This document shows positions 33,896 to 41,960 of a stretch of DNA of 64,000 bases, in pieces. The position numbers and the translations under genes are program-made. The stretch is from contig JBBAWH010000002.1 of the NCBI GenBank assembly GCA_040397235.1, positions 186,001 through 250,000 of the forward strand. Direction: 5' to 3'. The DNA comes from Limnocylindrus sp040397235 (lineage in GTDB: Bacteria > Chloroflexota > Limnocylindria > Limnocylindrales > Limnocylindraceae). Below the pieces are notes generated by a model. It saw only the letters and a program-made list of their open reading frames with translations, made no database searches and was not told where the DNA came from. How positions within the stretch are numbered: the first letter of the stretch is position 1; each line of letters starts with the position of its first letter.

Positions 33896-34537
33896 TTAGC
33901 TGAGAAGTGGGAGGAGTAGCCGGTGCGCCCCCTCAATAAAGATCCCAACGGCAAAGGCTGCGAACATCACCGCGGAGATGAGTGAGACGGCGCGAATGGT
34001 GCCTGGTCCGGTGAATCGTCTGGTCGCGCCGACGACACCTGAGATTACGGCAGAGTGTAGCACCGCCGCCGTCGCAAATCCAGAGATGAACGGCACGAAT
34101 CCGGCAATGCTCGTTGCCTGCGCGGCGACGACGCTCCCACCAACGGTAGCGGTCCAGAGGATCAGCGTGGGGGAGCTGAGAGCAACGCCGAGTCCGAGCC
34201 CAACGGCACGCAGTCCGGTGGCGCGACGGAGTGGTGATGAGTCATCAATTGAGCCGCCGCGCACCGCATCGCGCAGTGCGGCTGCGGCGAACCAGCAGAG
34301 GATCGCACTCCCGCCGATCCAGAGCACCCAGGCGGCCGGTGGCCACTGGAGCAGTGCGCTGACACCGAGGGCACCGGCGCACGCCCAGATGACGTCGCCG
34401 ATGCAAGAGCCGAGCCCAATGAGGAAGGCGGGCCAAGCGCCGCGATCGATGGCGGTGCGCACCAGCATGACGTTCACGACACCAAGTTCAATGTTGATCG
34501 AGAAAGCGAGGGCGGCGCCGAGGAGAAAGATCTCCAC
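33896..34537 (-). CDS. LysE family amino acid exporter
   Basis: 213-residue membrane protein with about six helices. The LysE/RhtB layout is seen: FSINIELGVVNVMLVRTAIDRGAWPAFLIGLGSCIGDVIWA near the N-terminus (the usual G-P-x-N is modified to ELGVVN), then GLGVALSSPTLILWTATVGG in the second half. Probably an exporter of amino acids or related small molecules. It follows the pirin gene with only two bases in between, so they share a transcript. Confidence 0.85.
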   Translation of the reverse strand: MEIFLLGAALAFSINIELGVVNVMLVRTAIDRGAWPAFLIGLGSCIGDVIWACAGALGVSALLQWPPAAWVLWIGGSAILCWFAAAALRDAVRGGSIDDSSPLRRATGLRAVGLGLGVALSSPTLILWTATVGGSVVAAQATSIAGFVPFISGFATAAVLHSAVISGVVGATRRFTGPGTIRAVSLISAVMFAAFAVGIFIEGAHRLLLPLLS

Positions 34538-34539
34538 CG

Positions 34540-35544
34540 CTACTCGTTACCTGACTCGACGACGCTTGTTGGCGTGTTGTGTGGGTTGCTATGGGCGGCA
34601 GGGATCACGCCGAGCTTTCCAGCCTGGTAATCCTCAAAAGCCTGCACCACCTCGTCGCGCGTATTCATGACGAACGGCCCGAGCCAAGCGACCGGCTCCT
34701 TGATGGGGAGCCCACCAAGGATCAGAACGTCGAGCGCAGGGGTGCGCTGATCTTGATGCTCCGAGGCCGTCACGACGATGCGATCACCGGCGCCATAGAC
34801 GGCGAGCTGCCCCGCCTGAATGCCGACGCGTTCGGCGCCAACCGTGCCGCGACCCGAAAGGGCGTAAACGAGCGCATTGAAGTCGGGGCGCCAGGGAAGG
34901 TCGAGTTCGGCGCCAGGCTGCAGCGTTGCGTGCACCAACGCGATCGGCGTCTGCGTAGAGCCTGGTCCGCTGTGGCCGCCAACGTCGCCAGCGATGAGGC
35001 GAAGGAGGGTGCCGCCATCGGGCGAGGCGAGGAGTTTCACCTCACTGGAGCGGATGTCTTGATAGGCGGGCGGCGACCACTTCTTGGCGCGAGGAAGATT
35101 CACCCAGAGTTGGAAGCCGTGGAAGAGGCCGCCACTCGCGACCAAGAACTCTGGTGGCGTCTCAATGTGCAGGATGCCGCCGCCAGCGGTCATCCACTGC
35201 GTGTCGCCATCGCTGATGCGTCCGCCACCGCCGTTGCTGTCGCGGTGGTCGAGGATGCCGTCGAGCATGTAGGTGACCGTTTCGAATCCGCGATGCGGAT
35301 GCCACGGGGTGCCCTTTGGTTCTCCAGGGGCGTACTCCACCTCGCCCATCTGGTCGAGCATGATGAATGGATCAATCGCCGCCAGGGGCGCGCCCATGAA
35401 GGCGCGGCGCACGGGGAAGCCCTCGCCCTCAAAGCCGCTCGGCGCCGTGCTCAACGAAATCACCGGGCGCGGGCGTGCGGTGAGCAGGTCGGCGACAGGT
35501 GTTCGCTGCAGCAGGGTGATGTCGGGAACGGTTACAGCTGGCAT
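34540..35544 (-). CDS. Pirin family protein
   Basis: 334-residue bicupin. The N-terminal cupin carries the metal site: WHPHRGFETVTYMLDG (two His), followed by MTAGGGILHIETP (third His and Glu), the pirin signature. The C-terminal cupin starts near 180. Bacterial pirins (YhhW/YhaK relatives) can be quercetin dioxygenases or redox-sensing partners. The actual role here is unknown. Start set at ATG 35544 (MPAVTVPD), with TATGAT at 6 bases. The frame is open a further 120 codons upstream, but that part overlaps the coxB promoter and resembles nothing. Confidence 0.92.
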   Translation of the reverse strand: MPAVTVPDITLLQRTPVADLLTARPRPVISLSTAPSGFEGEGFPVRRAFMGAPLAAIDPFIMLDQMGEVEYAPGEPKGTPWHPHRGFETVTYMLDGILDHRDSNGGGGRISDGDTQWMTAGGGILHIETPPEFLVASGGLFHGFQLWVNLPRAKKWSPPAYQDIRSSEVKLLASPDGGTLLRLIAGDVGGHSGPGSTQTPIALVHATLQPGAELDLPWRPDFNALVYALSGRGTVGAERVGIQAGQLAVYGAGDRIVVTASEHQDQRTPALDVLILGGLPIKEPVAWLGPFVMNTRDEVVQAFEDYQAGKLGVIPAAHSNPHNTPTSVVESGNE

Positions 35545-35550
35545 GCGCAG

Positions 35551-35556
35551 ATCATA
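35551..35556 (-). promoter_or_regulatory. -10 box of the pirin-lysE unit (leaderless)
   Basis: TATGAT on the minus strand, 6 bases from ATG 35544. Confidence 0.5.
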
Positions 35557-35654
35557 CGTGGGCTCACGCCCAGCCTGCCCACACTGAGCGCTGACCCCTC
35601 CAATCCGACTAGCTGACTCGGGATAGCGGCGGAGCGCCTCACGCCGAGGGCGCG

Positions 35655-35660
35655 TATCAT
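35655..35660 (+). promoter_or_regulatory. -10 box of the coxBAC operon (leaderless)
   Basis: TATCAT, 7 bases before ATG 35668. Confidence 0.5.
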
Positions 35661-35667
35661 CGCAGGC

Positions 35668-36525
35668 ATGAAGAAACTCTCTCTGCTGCTGGGGCTGGGC
35701 GCCGTTGCCCTCATTGCGAGCGGCTGCGAGGCTGCCTTCCCACGACCAGCGGTGACCGATCAGGCGATCGAGGTCCGCGCCCTCTACGACCTGGTCTTCG
35801 CCCTCGCCGCCATTGTCTTTCTCCTGGTGGAGGGGCTCGTTATTTGGTCGGTCATTCGCTACCGACGTAAGCCGAGCGACTCCACCCTCCCTGTGCAAAC
35901 CCACGGGAACCTCATCCTTGAGATTATCTGGACGGTGATCCCACTCATTGTCGTGGTCGCCCTCTTCTTCGCCTCAGCTCGTGTGCTCAACATCGTTGAC
36001 GACAGGCAGCCAGAGAACGTTGCCGTCAAGATCGAGGTGGTCGGCTACCAGTGGCAGTGGAAGTTCGCCTATCCAGCGGAGAAGATCGAGATCTTCGGCG
36101 CCGCTACGGCCTACCCCGAGATGGTTGTGCCGATCAATGAGCGCATCGAGATCACCCTGGTTGCCCAAGACGTCAACCACGGCTTCTACATTCCACAGTT
36201 CCTCTTCCAGCGTGACCTCGTGCCTGGCAAGACGAATCACTTTGAGTTCACGCCGAACAAGCTCGGCACGTTCACCGGCCAGTGCTCTGCATTCTGCGGG
36301 CTGCTACATCATCAGATGGGCTTCACGGTGCGCGTGGTGACCCGTGCTGAGTACGACGCATGGATTGAGGCGACCCGCCCGAAGGAGGAGCCAGCCGCCA
36401 TCGGCCCGATGACGGGCGTGGTCGCGGTTACCCTTGAGCCAGGCAACTATGTCGTGATGAGCAACATCACTGGACACTTTGCTCAAGGCATGTACGCAGA
36501 CCTCGTTGTAGTAGCGCAGCCGTAA
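35668..36525 (+). CDS. coxB: Cytochrome c oxidase subunit II
   Basis: 285-residue lipoprotein subunit that accepts electrons from cytochrome c or a blue copper protein. Lipobox IASGC (Cys20), two membrane helices (about 42-64 and 85-105), then the CuA cupredoxin domain with QWQWKFAY, the first His ligand in NHGFYIP, and GQCSAFCGLLHHQM (Cys, Cys, His, Met ligands). No fused cytochrome c domain. An extra C-terminal piece (PGNYVVMSNITGHFAQGM) resembles the copper loop of small blue copper proteins, but with Ser in place of Cys. First gene of coxBAC. Confidence 0.96.
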   Translation: MKKLSLLLGLGAVALIASGCEAAFPRPAVTDQAIEVRALYDLVFALAAIVFLLVEGLVIWSVIRYRRKPSDSTLPVQTHGNLILEIIWTVIPLIVVVALFFASARVLNIVDDRQPENVAVKIEVVGYQWQWKFAYPAEKIEIFGAATAYPEMVVPINERIEITLVAQDVNHGFYIPQFLFQRDLVPGKTNHFEFTPNKLGTFTGQCSAFCGLLHHQMGFTVRVVTRAEYDAWIEATRPKEEPAAIGPMTGVVAVTLEPGNYVVMSNITGHFAQGMYADLVVVAQP

Positions 36526-36537
36526 GGGAGATAGAAG

Positions 36538-38160
36538 ATGGCAACAACCGTAGTGGGAGCCAAGCGCGCCGCCCCGTCAGCGCTCTATGAGTACCTAACA
36601 ACAACCGACCACAAGAAGATCGGCATCCTCTATACGATCTCGTCGTTTATCTTCTTGGCCATCGGTGGCCTCTTGGCACTCGGCGTTCGCGCAGAGCTTG
36701 CGATGCCTGGGCTGCAGTTCCTCGATGAGTCCTCGTACAACCAGCTCTTCACGATGCACGCCTCAATCATGATCTTCTGGGTGATCATTCCGTTCCTGGC
36801 GGCGATCGGCAACTACGTCGTGCCGCTCATGATCGGCGCACCCGACATGGCTTTCCCGCGCATCAATGCCCTCAGCTTCTGGATGGTCCCATTCTCTGGG
36901 CTCGTTGTTGCATCGGGGTTCCTACTCGGCGGTGCCGCCGACGCCGGCTGGACGGCGTATCCGCCAGTCAGCAGCATCAAATACAGCCCAGGGCCGGGAA
37001 TGAACCTCTGGATTGTTGCCGTCATCCTCGTAGGCACAAGCTCGATCCTTGGCGCCGTCAACTTCATGGTCACGGTCTTCCGCATGCGTGCACCAGGCAT
37101 GACCCTCTTCCGAATGCCAATCCTTGTTTGGACGGTTCTCGTCACGAGCGTGCTCGTACTCATGGGCACACCGGTGCTGACCAGTGCCCTGGTGATGCTC
37201 TTCATCGATCGAAACTTTGGCGGTGCCTTCTTTGACCCTACGCTCGGTGGCTCGGCGATTCTCTGGCAGAACATCTTCTGGTTCTACTCCCACCCAGCGG
37301 TGTACATCATGGTGCTGCCGGGGATGGGCGTGATCTCTGAAATCATTCCAGTGTTTAGCCGCAAGCCGCTCTTCGGCTACAAGGCGTTCGTCTTCGCCAC
37401 CGCCGGCATCGGTGCCCTCGGCTTTAGCGTCTGGGCACACCATATGTTCACCACGGGGAGCGTCTTCTTGCCCTTCTTCTCAGTGATGACCTTCCTGATC
37501 GCGGTCCCAACAGGGGTGAAGGTGTTCAACTGGATCGCGACCATGTGGCGCGGGCAGATCACCTTTGCAACGCCGATGCTCTTCGCCTTGGGGTTCCTCA
37601 GCATGTTCCTCATCGGCGGCATCAATGGTGTCTTCAGCGCCGCGGTCCCCGTTGACTACGCCATCCACGCGACCTACTGGATCGTTGCGCACATTCACTA
37701 TGTGCTCTTTGGTGGCTCGTTCGTTGCCATCATGGCTGGGTTCTACTTCTACTTCCCGAAGATGTCAGGGCGCATGCTCGACGAGGGCCTCGGTCGAGTG
37801 CACTTCGTACTCATGATGGTGGGGCTCAACCTCACCTTCCTGCCGATGCACGCGCTCGGCCTAGCCGGTATGCCACGTCGCATCGCCGACTACTCGCCAA
37901 CGGCCGGCTGGAACGACCTCAACCTCGCCGCCACGATCGGCGGCATCTTGGTTGGCATCTCACTGCTGCCGCTCTTCTGGAACATTTACATCAGCCTGCG
38001 CAACGGGAAGCGGGCTGGCGACGACCCATGGGAGGCGAACACCCTTGAGTGGGCAACCTCATCCCCGCCACCTGCATGGAACTTCGACAAGCTCCCGCCC
38101 ATCACCTCAGAGCGCCCGCTCTTTGATGCGCGCCACGCTCAAGGGGTAGACCATAAATGA
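36538..38160 (+). CDS. coxA: Cytochrome c oxidase subunit I (A2 type)
   Basis: 540-residue heme-copper oxidase core with 12 or more helices. Ligand positions seen: H74 (heme a), H252 and H301-H302 (CuB), and the histidines in VAHIHYVLFGG near 385-392 (hemes a3 and a). The segment FWFYSHPAVY has Y250-S251 and Ala254 where A1-type enzymes have Glu (HPEVY). This YS motif marks A2-type oxidases such as Thermus caa3, which move protons without that glutamate. Start has GGGAGA at normal distance. Its TGA overlaps coxC by four bases. Confidence 0.97.
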   Translation: MATTVVGAKRAAPSALYEYLTTTDHKKIGILYTISSFIFLAIGGLLALGVRAELAMPGLQFLDESSYNQLFTMHASIMIFWVIIPFLAAIGNYVVPLMIGAPDMAFPRINALSFWMVPFSGLVVASGFLLGGAADAGWTAYPPVSSIKYSPGPGMNLWIVAVILVGTSSILGAVNFMVTVFRMRAPGMTLFRMPILVWTVLVTSVLVLMGTPVLTSALVMLFIDRNFGGAFFDPTLGGSAILWQNIFWFYSHPAVYIMVLPGMGVISEIIPVFSRKPLFGYKAFVFATAGIGALGFSVWAHHMFTTGSVFLPFFSVMTFLIAVPTGVKVFNWIATMWRGQITFATPMLFALGFLSMFLIGGINGVFSAAVPVDYAIHATYWIVAHIHYVLFGGSFVAIMAGFYFYFPKMSGRMLDEGLGRVHFVLMMVGLNLTFLPMHALGLAGMPRRIADYSPTAGWNDLNLAATIGGILVGISLLPLFWNIYISLRNGKRAGDDPWEANTLEWATSSPPPAWNFDKLPPITSERPLFDARHAQGVDHK

Positions 38161-38792
38161 GCGATAGCGCCGTCGCGCCGTCAGTGCTCGCACCAGCGGC
38201 CGGGCACGCAGGTGGGCACGCAGCCGGTCACGGCAAGAAGGGGCTCGGCAACCCGGTCCTCGGGATGCTCCTCTTCATCGTTTCAGAGATCATGTTCTTC
38301 GCCGGACTCTTCGCTGCGTATTTCAACTTGCGCACCGCAACGGGCATCTGGCCACCCGAGGGGAACCCCGCCTTTGAGCTGCACAGCGAGGCGCTCTTCC
38401 CAGGAATCATGACTGCCCTGCTCGTGTTGAGCTCCGTTACCTGCCAATTCGCTGTTTGGCGCATTCGCAGGGGCGACCGACAGGGGATGAATCGCGCGTT
38501 GGCGATGACCGTACTTCTCGGCGTGATCTTCCTTATCGGCCAGGTGTACGACTACACGCAGCTCGGATTCGGTATCTCCGACGGCGTCTTCGGGAGCACC
38601 TTCTATGTGCTCACCGGATTCCACGGCGCGCACGTGCTGGGCGGCGTGCTGATGTTGGCGGTCTGCCTCTACCGCGGTGGTCTTGGACAGTTCTCAGCAG
38701 AGCATCACGACATGGTCGAGGCAACCTCAATCTATTGGCACTTCGTCGACGTGGTGTGGGTCCTGCTCTTCGCGCTGCTCTACTTCATCTGA
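38157..38792 (+). CDS. coxC: Cytochrome c oxidase subunit III
   Basis: 211-residue membrane subunit with about five to six helices. Landmarks are LGMLLFIVSEIMFFAGLFAAYFNLR (conserved Glu), the second-half FHGAHVLGGVLML with the conserved histidine pair, and the closing YWHFVDVVWVLLFALLYFI. The N-terminus is an unusual His/Ala/Gly-rich stretch (AAGHAGGHAAGHGKK), possibly a flexible cytoplasmic tail able to bind metal. Translationally coupled to coxA (ATGA). No subunit IV or assembly gene follows. Confidence 0.95.
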   Translation: MSDSAVAPSVLAPAAGHAGGHAAGHGKKGLGNPVLGMLLFIVSEIMFFAGLFAAYFNLRTATGIWPPEGNPAFELHSEALFPGIMTALLVLSSVTCQFAVWRIRRGDRQGMNRALAMTVLLGVIFLIGQVYDYTQLGFGISDGVFGSTFYVLTGFHGAHVLGGVLMLAVCLYRGGLGQFSAEHHDMVEATSIYWHFVDVVWVLLFALLYFI

Positions 38793-38817
38793 GCCAGCAG
38801 GTTAGAGACGGCGCGCC

Positions 38818-38898
38818 ATGTTTAGTCTCAGGACCGAAATCGGTGGAATCTTTGAAGCTGAGGATCTCACCCGCTTCGTCTTCGCCGAGGGCGATTGA
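38818..38898 (+). CDS. Possible 26-residue ORF between coxC and the formamidase gene
   Basis: Reads MFSLRTEIGGIFEAE followed by DLTRFVFAEGD. Its TGA overlaps the TTG start of the formamidase gene (TTGA), the same coupling style used by genuine operon pairs here. No Shine-Dalgarno or -10 at the leaderless distance is convincing. The peptide resembles nothing I know and has no tryptophan, so a Trp attenuation peptide is unlikely. It may only serve to couple translation, or be spurious. Confidence 0.35.
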   Translation: MFSLRTEIGGIFEAEDLTRFVFAEGD

Positions 38899-39761
38899 AC
38901 TCGTTCCCTAACCCTGAACGCCGAGCCTGGCTCGATGCGGAGTACTCCCCAAGCCGCACTGCACGAGACGCCGCTGGTTCCATGTCAGCCGGCCGTGAGC
39001 GCACCGCACTCGCACGGAGCAACGCACAGGCGAGCGGCGTCTATCACCGCATCTCCTACGGGCCGCGTGAGGCCAACCGCCTCGAGATCTTTGCGGATCG
39101 TGAAGGAGCCCACCCCACGCTGCTGATGTTTCACGGCGGGTGGTGGCAGGAGGGCTCTATTGATGACGCGGGTCGCTACGCAGCGACGCTCGCTCCGCTA
39201 GGGGCAACGCACGTTGCCGTTGGCTACTCTCTTGCGCCGTCAGCGACGCTGTCAGAGATCGTCGCGGAGGCCTCAGCTGCGGCGGCCTACCTGATTGATC
39301 ACGCCGCAGTGCTCGGTTGCGACGTGAGCAGGATCGTTGCGGCTGGGCACTCGGCAGGGGCGCACCTTGCCGCGACGCTGGTCACCGAACTGGCACCGCC
39401 CAACGTACGGAGCGCGATTTCAGGGCTGCTACTCATCGGCGGCGCATTTGACCTTGAGCCGATTGCCGAGAGCTACGTCAACAGCCTGGTGGGCATGAGT
39501 GCCGATGAGGCGAAGCGACTCTCACCCGTGCACTACCAGCCGCAGCGGAACATCCCGGTGCTCCTCCGCGTTGGCGAACATGAGCCATCGGAGTTCCACC
39601 GGCAGTCGGAACTCCTCCGCGAGAAGTGGGCGAGCCACGCCACCGTTTTGCTTGCGAACGTTCCTGGTCGTGATCATTTCGATGTGCTTGAGGAGCTTGA
39701 TACGCCTGGGGGGTCGTTGCTGAACGATCTTGCCGATTTGTTGCAGATCAATCGCACGTGA
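38895..39761 (+). CDS. Kynurenine formamidase (alpha/beta-hydrolase type arylformamidase)
   Basis: 288-residue alpha/beta hydrolase that splits N-formylkynurenine into kynurenine and formate. Seen: oxyanion-hole motif HGGWW (80-84), nucleophile elbow GHSAGAH with Ser153, and the late acid and histidine in GEHEPSEF and GRDHFDVL. LDAEYSPS near the N-terminus is typical of arylformamidases of this fold. The role follows from its neighbours: kynureninase 12 bases downstream and tryptophan dioxygenase convergent after that. The start is TTG 38895, overlapping the stop of a 26-codon frame. The metal-dependent KynB type is a different family. Confidence 0.88.
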   Translation: MNSFPNPERRAWLDAEYSPSRTARDAAGSMSAGRERTALARSNAQASGVYHRISYGPREANRLEIFADREGAHPTLLMFHGGWWQEGSIDDAGRYAATLAPLGATHVAVGYSLAPSATLSEIVAEASAAAAYLIDHAAVLGCDVSRIVAAGHSAGAHLAATLVTELAPPNVRSAISGLLLIGGAFDLEPIAESYVNSLVGMSADEAKRLSPVHYQPQRNIPVLLRVGEHEPSEFHRQSELLREKWASHATVLLANVPGRDHFDVLEELDTPGGSLLNDLADLLQINRT

Positions 39762-39773
39762 GACGATAAGCAC

Positions 39774-41009
39774 ATGACACAGCCCACCCCTTCAGCGGCA
39801 GAGCTCGACGCGCAAGATCCTCTCGCTGCGCTGCGAGAGCGATTCACTCTACCGGCAGGAGTTGTCTACCTCGATGGCAATTCTCTGGGCGCGCTCCCCA
39901 TTGGTGTGCACGAGCGCCTGGCCAATGTTGTTGACCGGCAGTGGGGCGACCGCCTGATCCGCAGTTGGAACGAGTCTGATTGGTACGACCTACCGCTTAG
40001 CGTTGGCGACCGGATCGCCCCGCTGCTCGGTGTCGGCAAGGGCGAGGTGGTCGTTGGGGAATCGACATCGGTCTCGCTCTTCCGCGTGTTGGCCGCTGCG
40101 CTGCAGCTACGTGGCGACCGGCAAGTTGTTGTCACTGAGCGCGAGAACTTCCCAACCGATTTGTACATCTTGGAGGGCCTACGCCAACTACTCCCCAACG
40201 TGGAGGTGCGCTTCTGGGATGAGTCAGTCAGCCCGGCGACGGTGCTTGATGGGGCAGGGGTCCTGATGTTGACGCACGTAGATTATCGAACCGGACGGAT
40301 ACGTGACATGCGCGAACTGAGTGCCGCGGCCCACGCTGCTGGTGCGTTGACCGTGTGGGATCTCTCGCACTCCACCGGAGTCCTCGAGCTTGATGTCGCT
40401 CGTGACGGCGCCGATTTTGCGATCGGCTGCGGATACAAATACCTGAATGGTGGGCCAGGCGCCCCCTCATACACCTGGGTTGCACCGGCGCTGATCGAGC
40501 GTGTGCGGCAGCCGCTCGAGGGCTGGCTTGGCCATAAGAGCCCGTTCGCATTCGTGCCCGAGTACGAGCCCGCCCCCGGCATTCGGCGTTTCATCACGGG
40601 CACGCAGCAGGTCCTCAGTCTGGCGGCACTCGATGAGTCTCTGAAGATGTGGGAGGGGGTCTCAATGTCTGAGATTCGCCGCAAGTCGATGGCGCAAACC
40701 TCTCGCTTCATTGAGCGAGTTGAGGCGGAGTGCAAGGGCTACGGCCTCACCCTCATCTCACCACGGGAGGGCCAGCTACGCGGCGGACAGGTCTCCTTTG
40801 CGCACGAGAGCGGCTATCCGATTATGCAGGCGCTGATCAGCCGCGGAGTCATCGGAGATTTCCGTACGCCAAACATCCTGCGCTTCGGCTTCTCGCCGCT
40901 CTATGTGAGCTTTGCCGATATCGATCGCGCGGTAGCGACGTTCGCCGAGATCCTTCGAACCGACGCATGGCGTGCCCCAGAGTTTGCTTCGAAGCAGACG
41001 GTGACTTGA
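39774..41009 (+). CDS. kynU: Kynureninase
   Basis: 411-residue PLP enzyme that cleaves kynurenine to anthranilate and alanine (or 3-hydroxykynurenine to 3-hydroxyanthranilate). Seen: YLDGNSLGALP near 32-42, VGESTSVSLFRVLAAAL (cofactor phosphate site), WDLSHSTGVLELD, and the PLP lysine in GCGYKYLNGGPGAP (Lys222), with RRFITGTQQVLSLAAL later. Length is normal. Together with the formamidase and tryptophan 2,3-dioxygenase it completes the anthranilate branch of tryptophan degradation. Confidence 0.96.
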   Translation: MTQPTPSAAELDAQDPLAALRERFTLPAGVVYLDGNSLGALPIGVHERLANVVDRQWGDRLIRSWNESDWYDLPLSVGDRIAPLLGVGKGEVVVGESTSVSLFRVLAAALQLRGDRQVVVTERENFPTDLYILEGLRQLLPNVEVRFWDESVSPATVLDGAGVLMLTHVDYRTGRIRDMRELSAAAHAAGALTVWDLSHSTGVLELDVARDGADFAIGCGYKYLNGGPGAPSYTWVAPALIERVRQPLEGWLGHKSPFAFVPEYEPAPGIRRFITGTQQVLSLAALDESLKMWEGVSMSEIRRKSMAQTSRFIERVEAECKGYGLTLISPREGQLRGGQVSFAHESGYPIMQALISRGVIGDFRTPNILRFGFSPLYVSFADIDRAVATFAEILRTDAWRAPEFASKQTVT

Positions 41010-41018
41010 CCGCTCCAA

Positions 41019-41822
41019 CTACATTCGGTCGCGAATGGCCCAAAGGTCTGGGAAGAGCGAACGGCGCAGGCTTGCGGCGAGATATTCCACACCGGTTGAG
41101 CCACCCGTGCCCGACTTTCGGCCAATGGTTCGCTCCACCATCTTGACGTGACGATAGCGCCACTCCTGAACACCCTCGTCAATATCGACGAGCTGCTCGA
41201 GAATGCTCGCCGCCTCGCCTCCAGCACGATAGATCTCAAGCAATACCTCTTGCAGCTCCTCATCCCCCTCATACGGTGCCGACACATCTCGGCTGAGCAG
41301 TCGCGCTGGGACCGCAGACCCGCGAACCGCCAACCAGTGAATCGTTGCGTCCCAAAGGCTCGGCGCCTGCAAGGTGGCGCGCACGATTTCTCGAGCCTTC
41401 TCATCTGGGAGTAGGTCGGCGAGACGCGCGTTGCGGATCCCAAAGAGCGCCTCGATCTCGCGAAACTGGGCGGATTCAAATCCACTTGATGTTGCAAGCC
41501 TGCTGCGGAACGCCGCAAATTCGAGTGGGGTGAGCGTCTCTAAGATGTCCACCTGCGCAACGGCAATCTTCAGAATGTGTCGAACTCGGCTGAGCCTATG
41601 TGAAGCTCGCCAGCTCTCATTCGCGGCCATGGCCCGCATTGCACCTCGGACCTCATGCAGGATCTGCTTAAACCAGAGCTCATAGGTCTGGTGAATCGTG
41701 ATGAAGAGCAGTTCGTCATGCTCATCTGAGCGCGGGCGCTGTAGCCCGAGCAGCTCATCCAGCGCCAAGTAACTCGCGTACGTCAGCCCCTCTGTGTCAC
41801 CAGGAACCCGATCGTTACTCAT
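41019..41822 (-). CDS. kynA: Tryptophan 2,3-dioxygenase
   Basis: 267-residue heme enzyme that opens the indole ring of tryptophan to N-formylkynurenine. Seen: LTYASYLALDELLGLQRPRS, the substrate-pocket FITIHQTYELWFKQILHE with His44, and the C-terminal YRHVKMVERTIGRKSGTGGSTGVEYL containing the heme-ligand histidine and the GTGGSTG loop. Encoded convergently with kynU (9-base gap) rather than in the same operon, with its own TACTAT box 6 bases before the ATG. Separate promoters could let the cell control entry into the pathway on its own. Confidence 0.96.
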   Translation of the reverse strand: MSNDRVPGDTEGLTYASYLALDELLGLQRPRSDEHDELLFITIHQTYELWFKQILHEVRGAMRAMAANESWRASHRLSRVRHILKIAVAQVDILETLTPLEFAAFRSRLATSSGFESAQFREIEALFGIRNARLADLLPDEKAREIVRATLQAPSLWDATIHWLAVRGSAVPARLLSRDVSAPYEGDEELQEVLLEIYRAGGEAASILEQLVDIDEGVQEWRYRHVKMVERTIGRKSGTGGSTGVEYLAASLRRSLFPDLWAIRDRM

Positions 41823-41828
41823 GGCTGC

Positions 41829-41834
41829 ATAGTA
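41829..41834 (-). promoter_or_regulatory. -10 box of kynA (leaderless)
   Basis: TACTAT on the minus strand, 6 bases from ATG 41822. It lies just downstream of the heliorhodopsin terminators. Confidence 0.5.
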
Positions 41835-41848
41835 CGCCCCACCGCCGT

Positions 41849-41885
41849 AAAAAGGAGACCCCCACCCAGTTGGGCGGGGGTCTCC
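41849..41885 (-). terminator. Rho-independent terminator 2 of heliorhodopsin (distal)
   Basis: Arms 41854-41868 and 41871-41885 pair over about 14 bases with one mismatch (GGAGACCCCC / GGGGGTCTCC core). On the minus strand the hairpin is followed by TTTTT (41853-41849). The other strand has no T run, so it acts on minus-strand transcripts. Confidence 0.8.
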
Positions 41886-41896
41886 AGGTGCCTCGT

Positions 41897-41938
41897 AAAA
41901 GGATCAGACCCCCCTCCAACCTGGAGAGAGGTCCGATC
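41897..41938 (-). terminator. Rho-independent terminator 1 of heliorhodopsin (proximal)
   Basis: Arms 41902-41918 and 41922-41938 pair along all 17 bases (a few G-T), with a 3-base loop. On the minus strand TTTT (41900-41897) follows after two bases. It lies 22 bases beyond the heliorhodopsin stop. Confidence 0.8.
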
Positions 41939-41960
41939 AAAAAGCGCGAACGTTCAAGCG

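Noticed and set aside
35545..35904. 120-codon N-terminal extension of the pirin gene
   Set aside because: It overlaps the coxB 5' end and promoter and matches nothing, while a -10 box supports the start at 35544.
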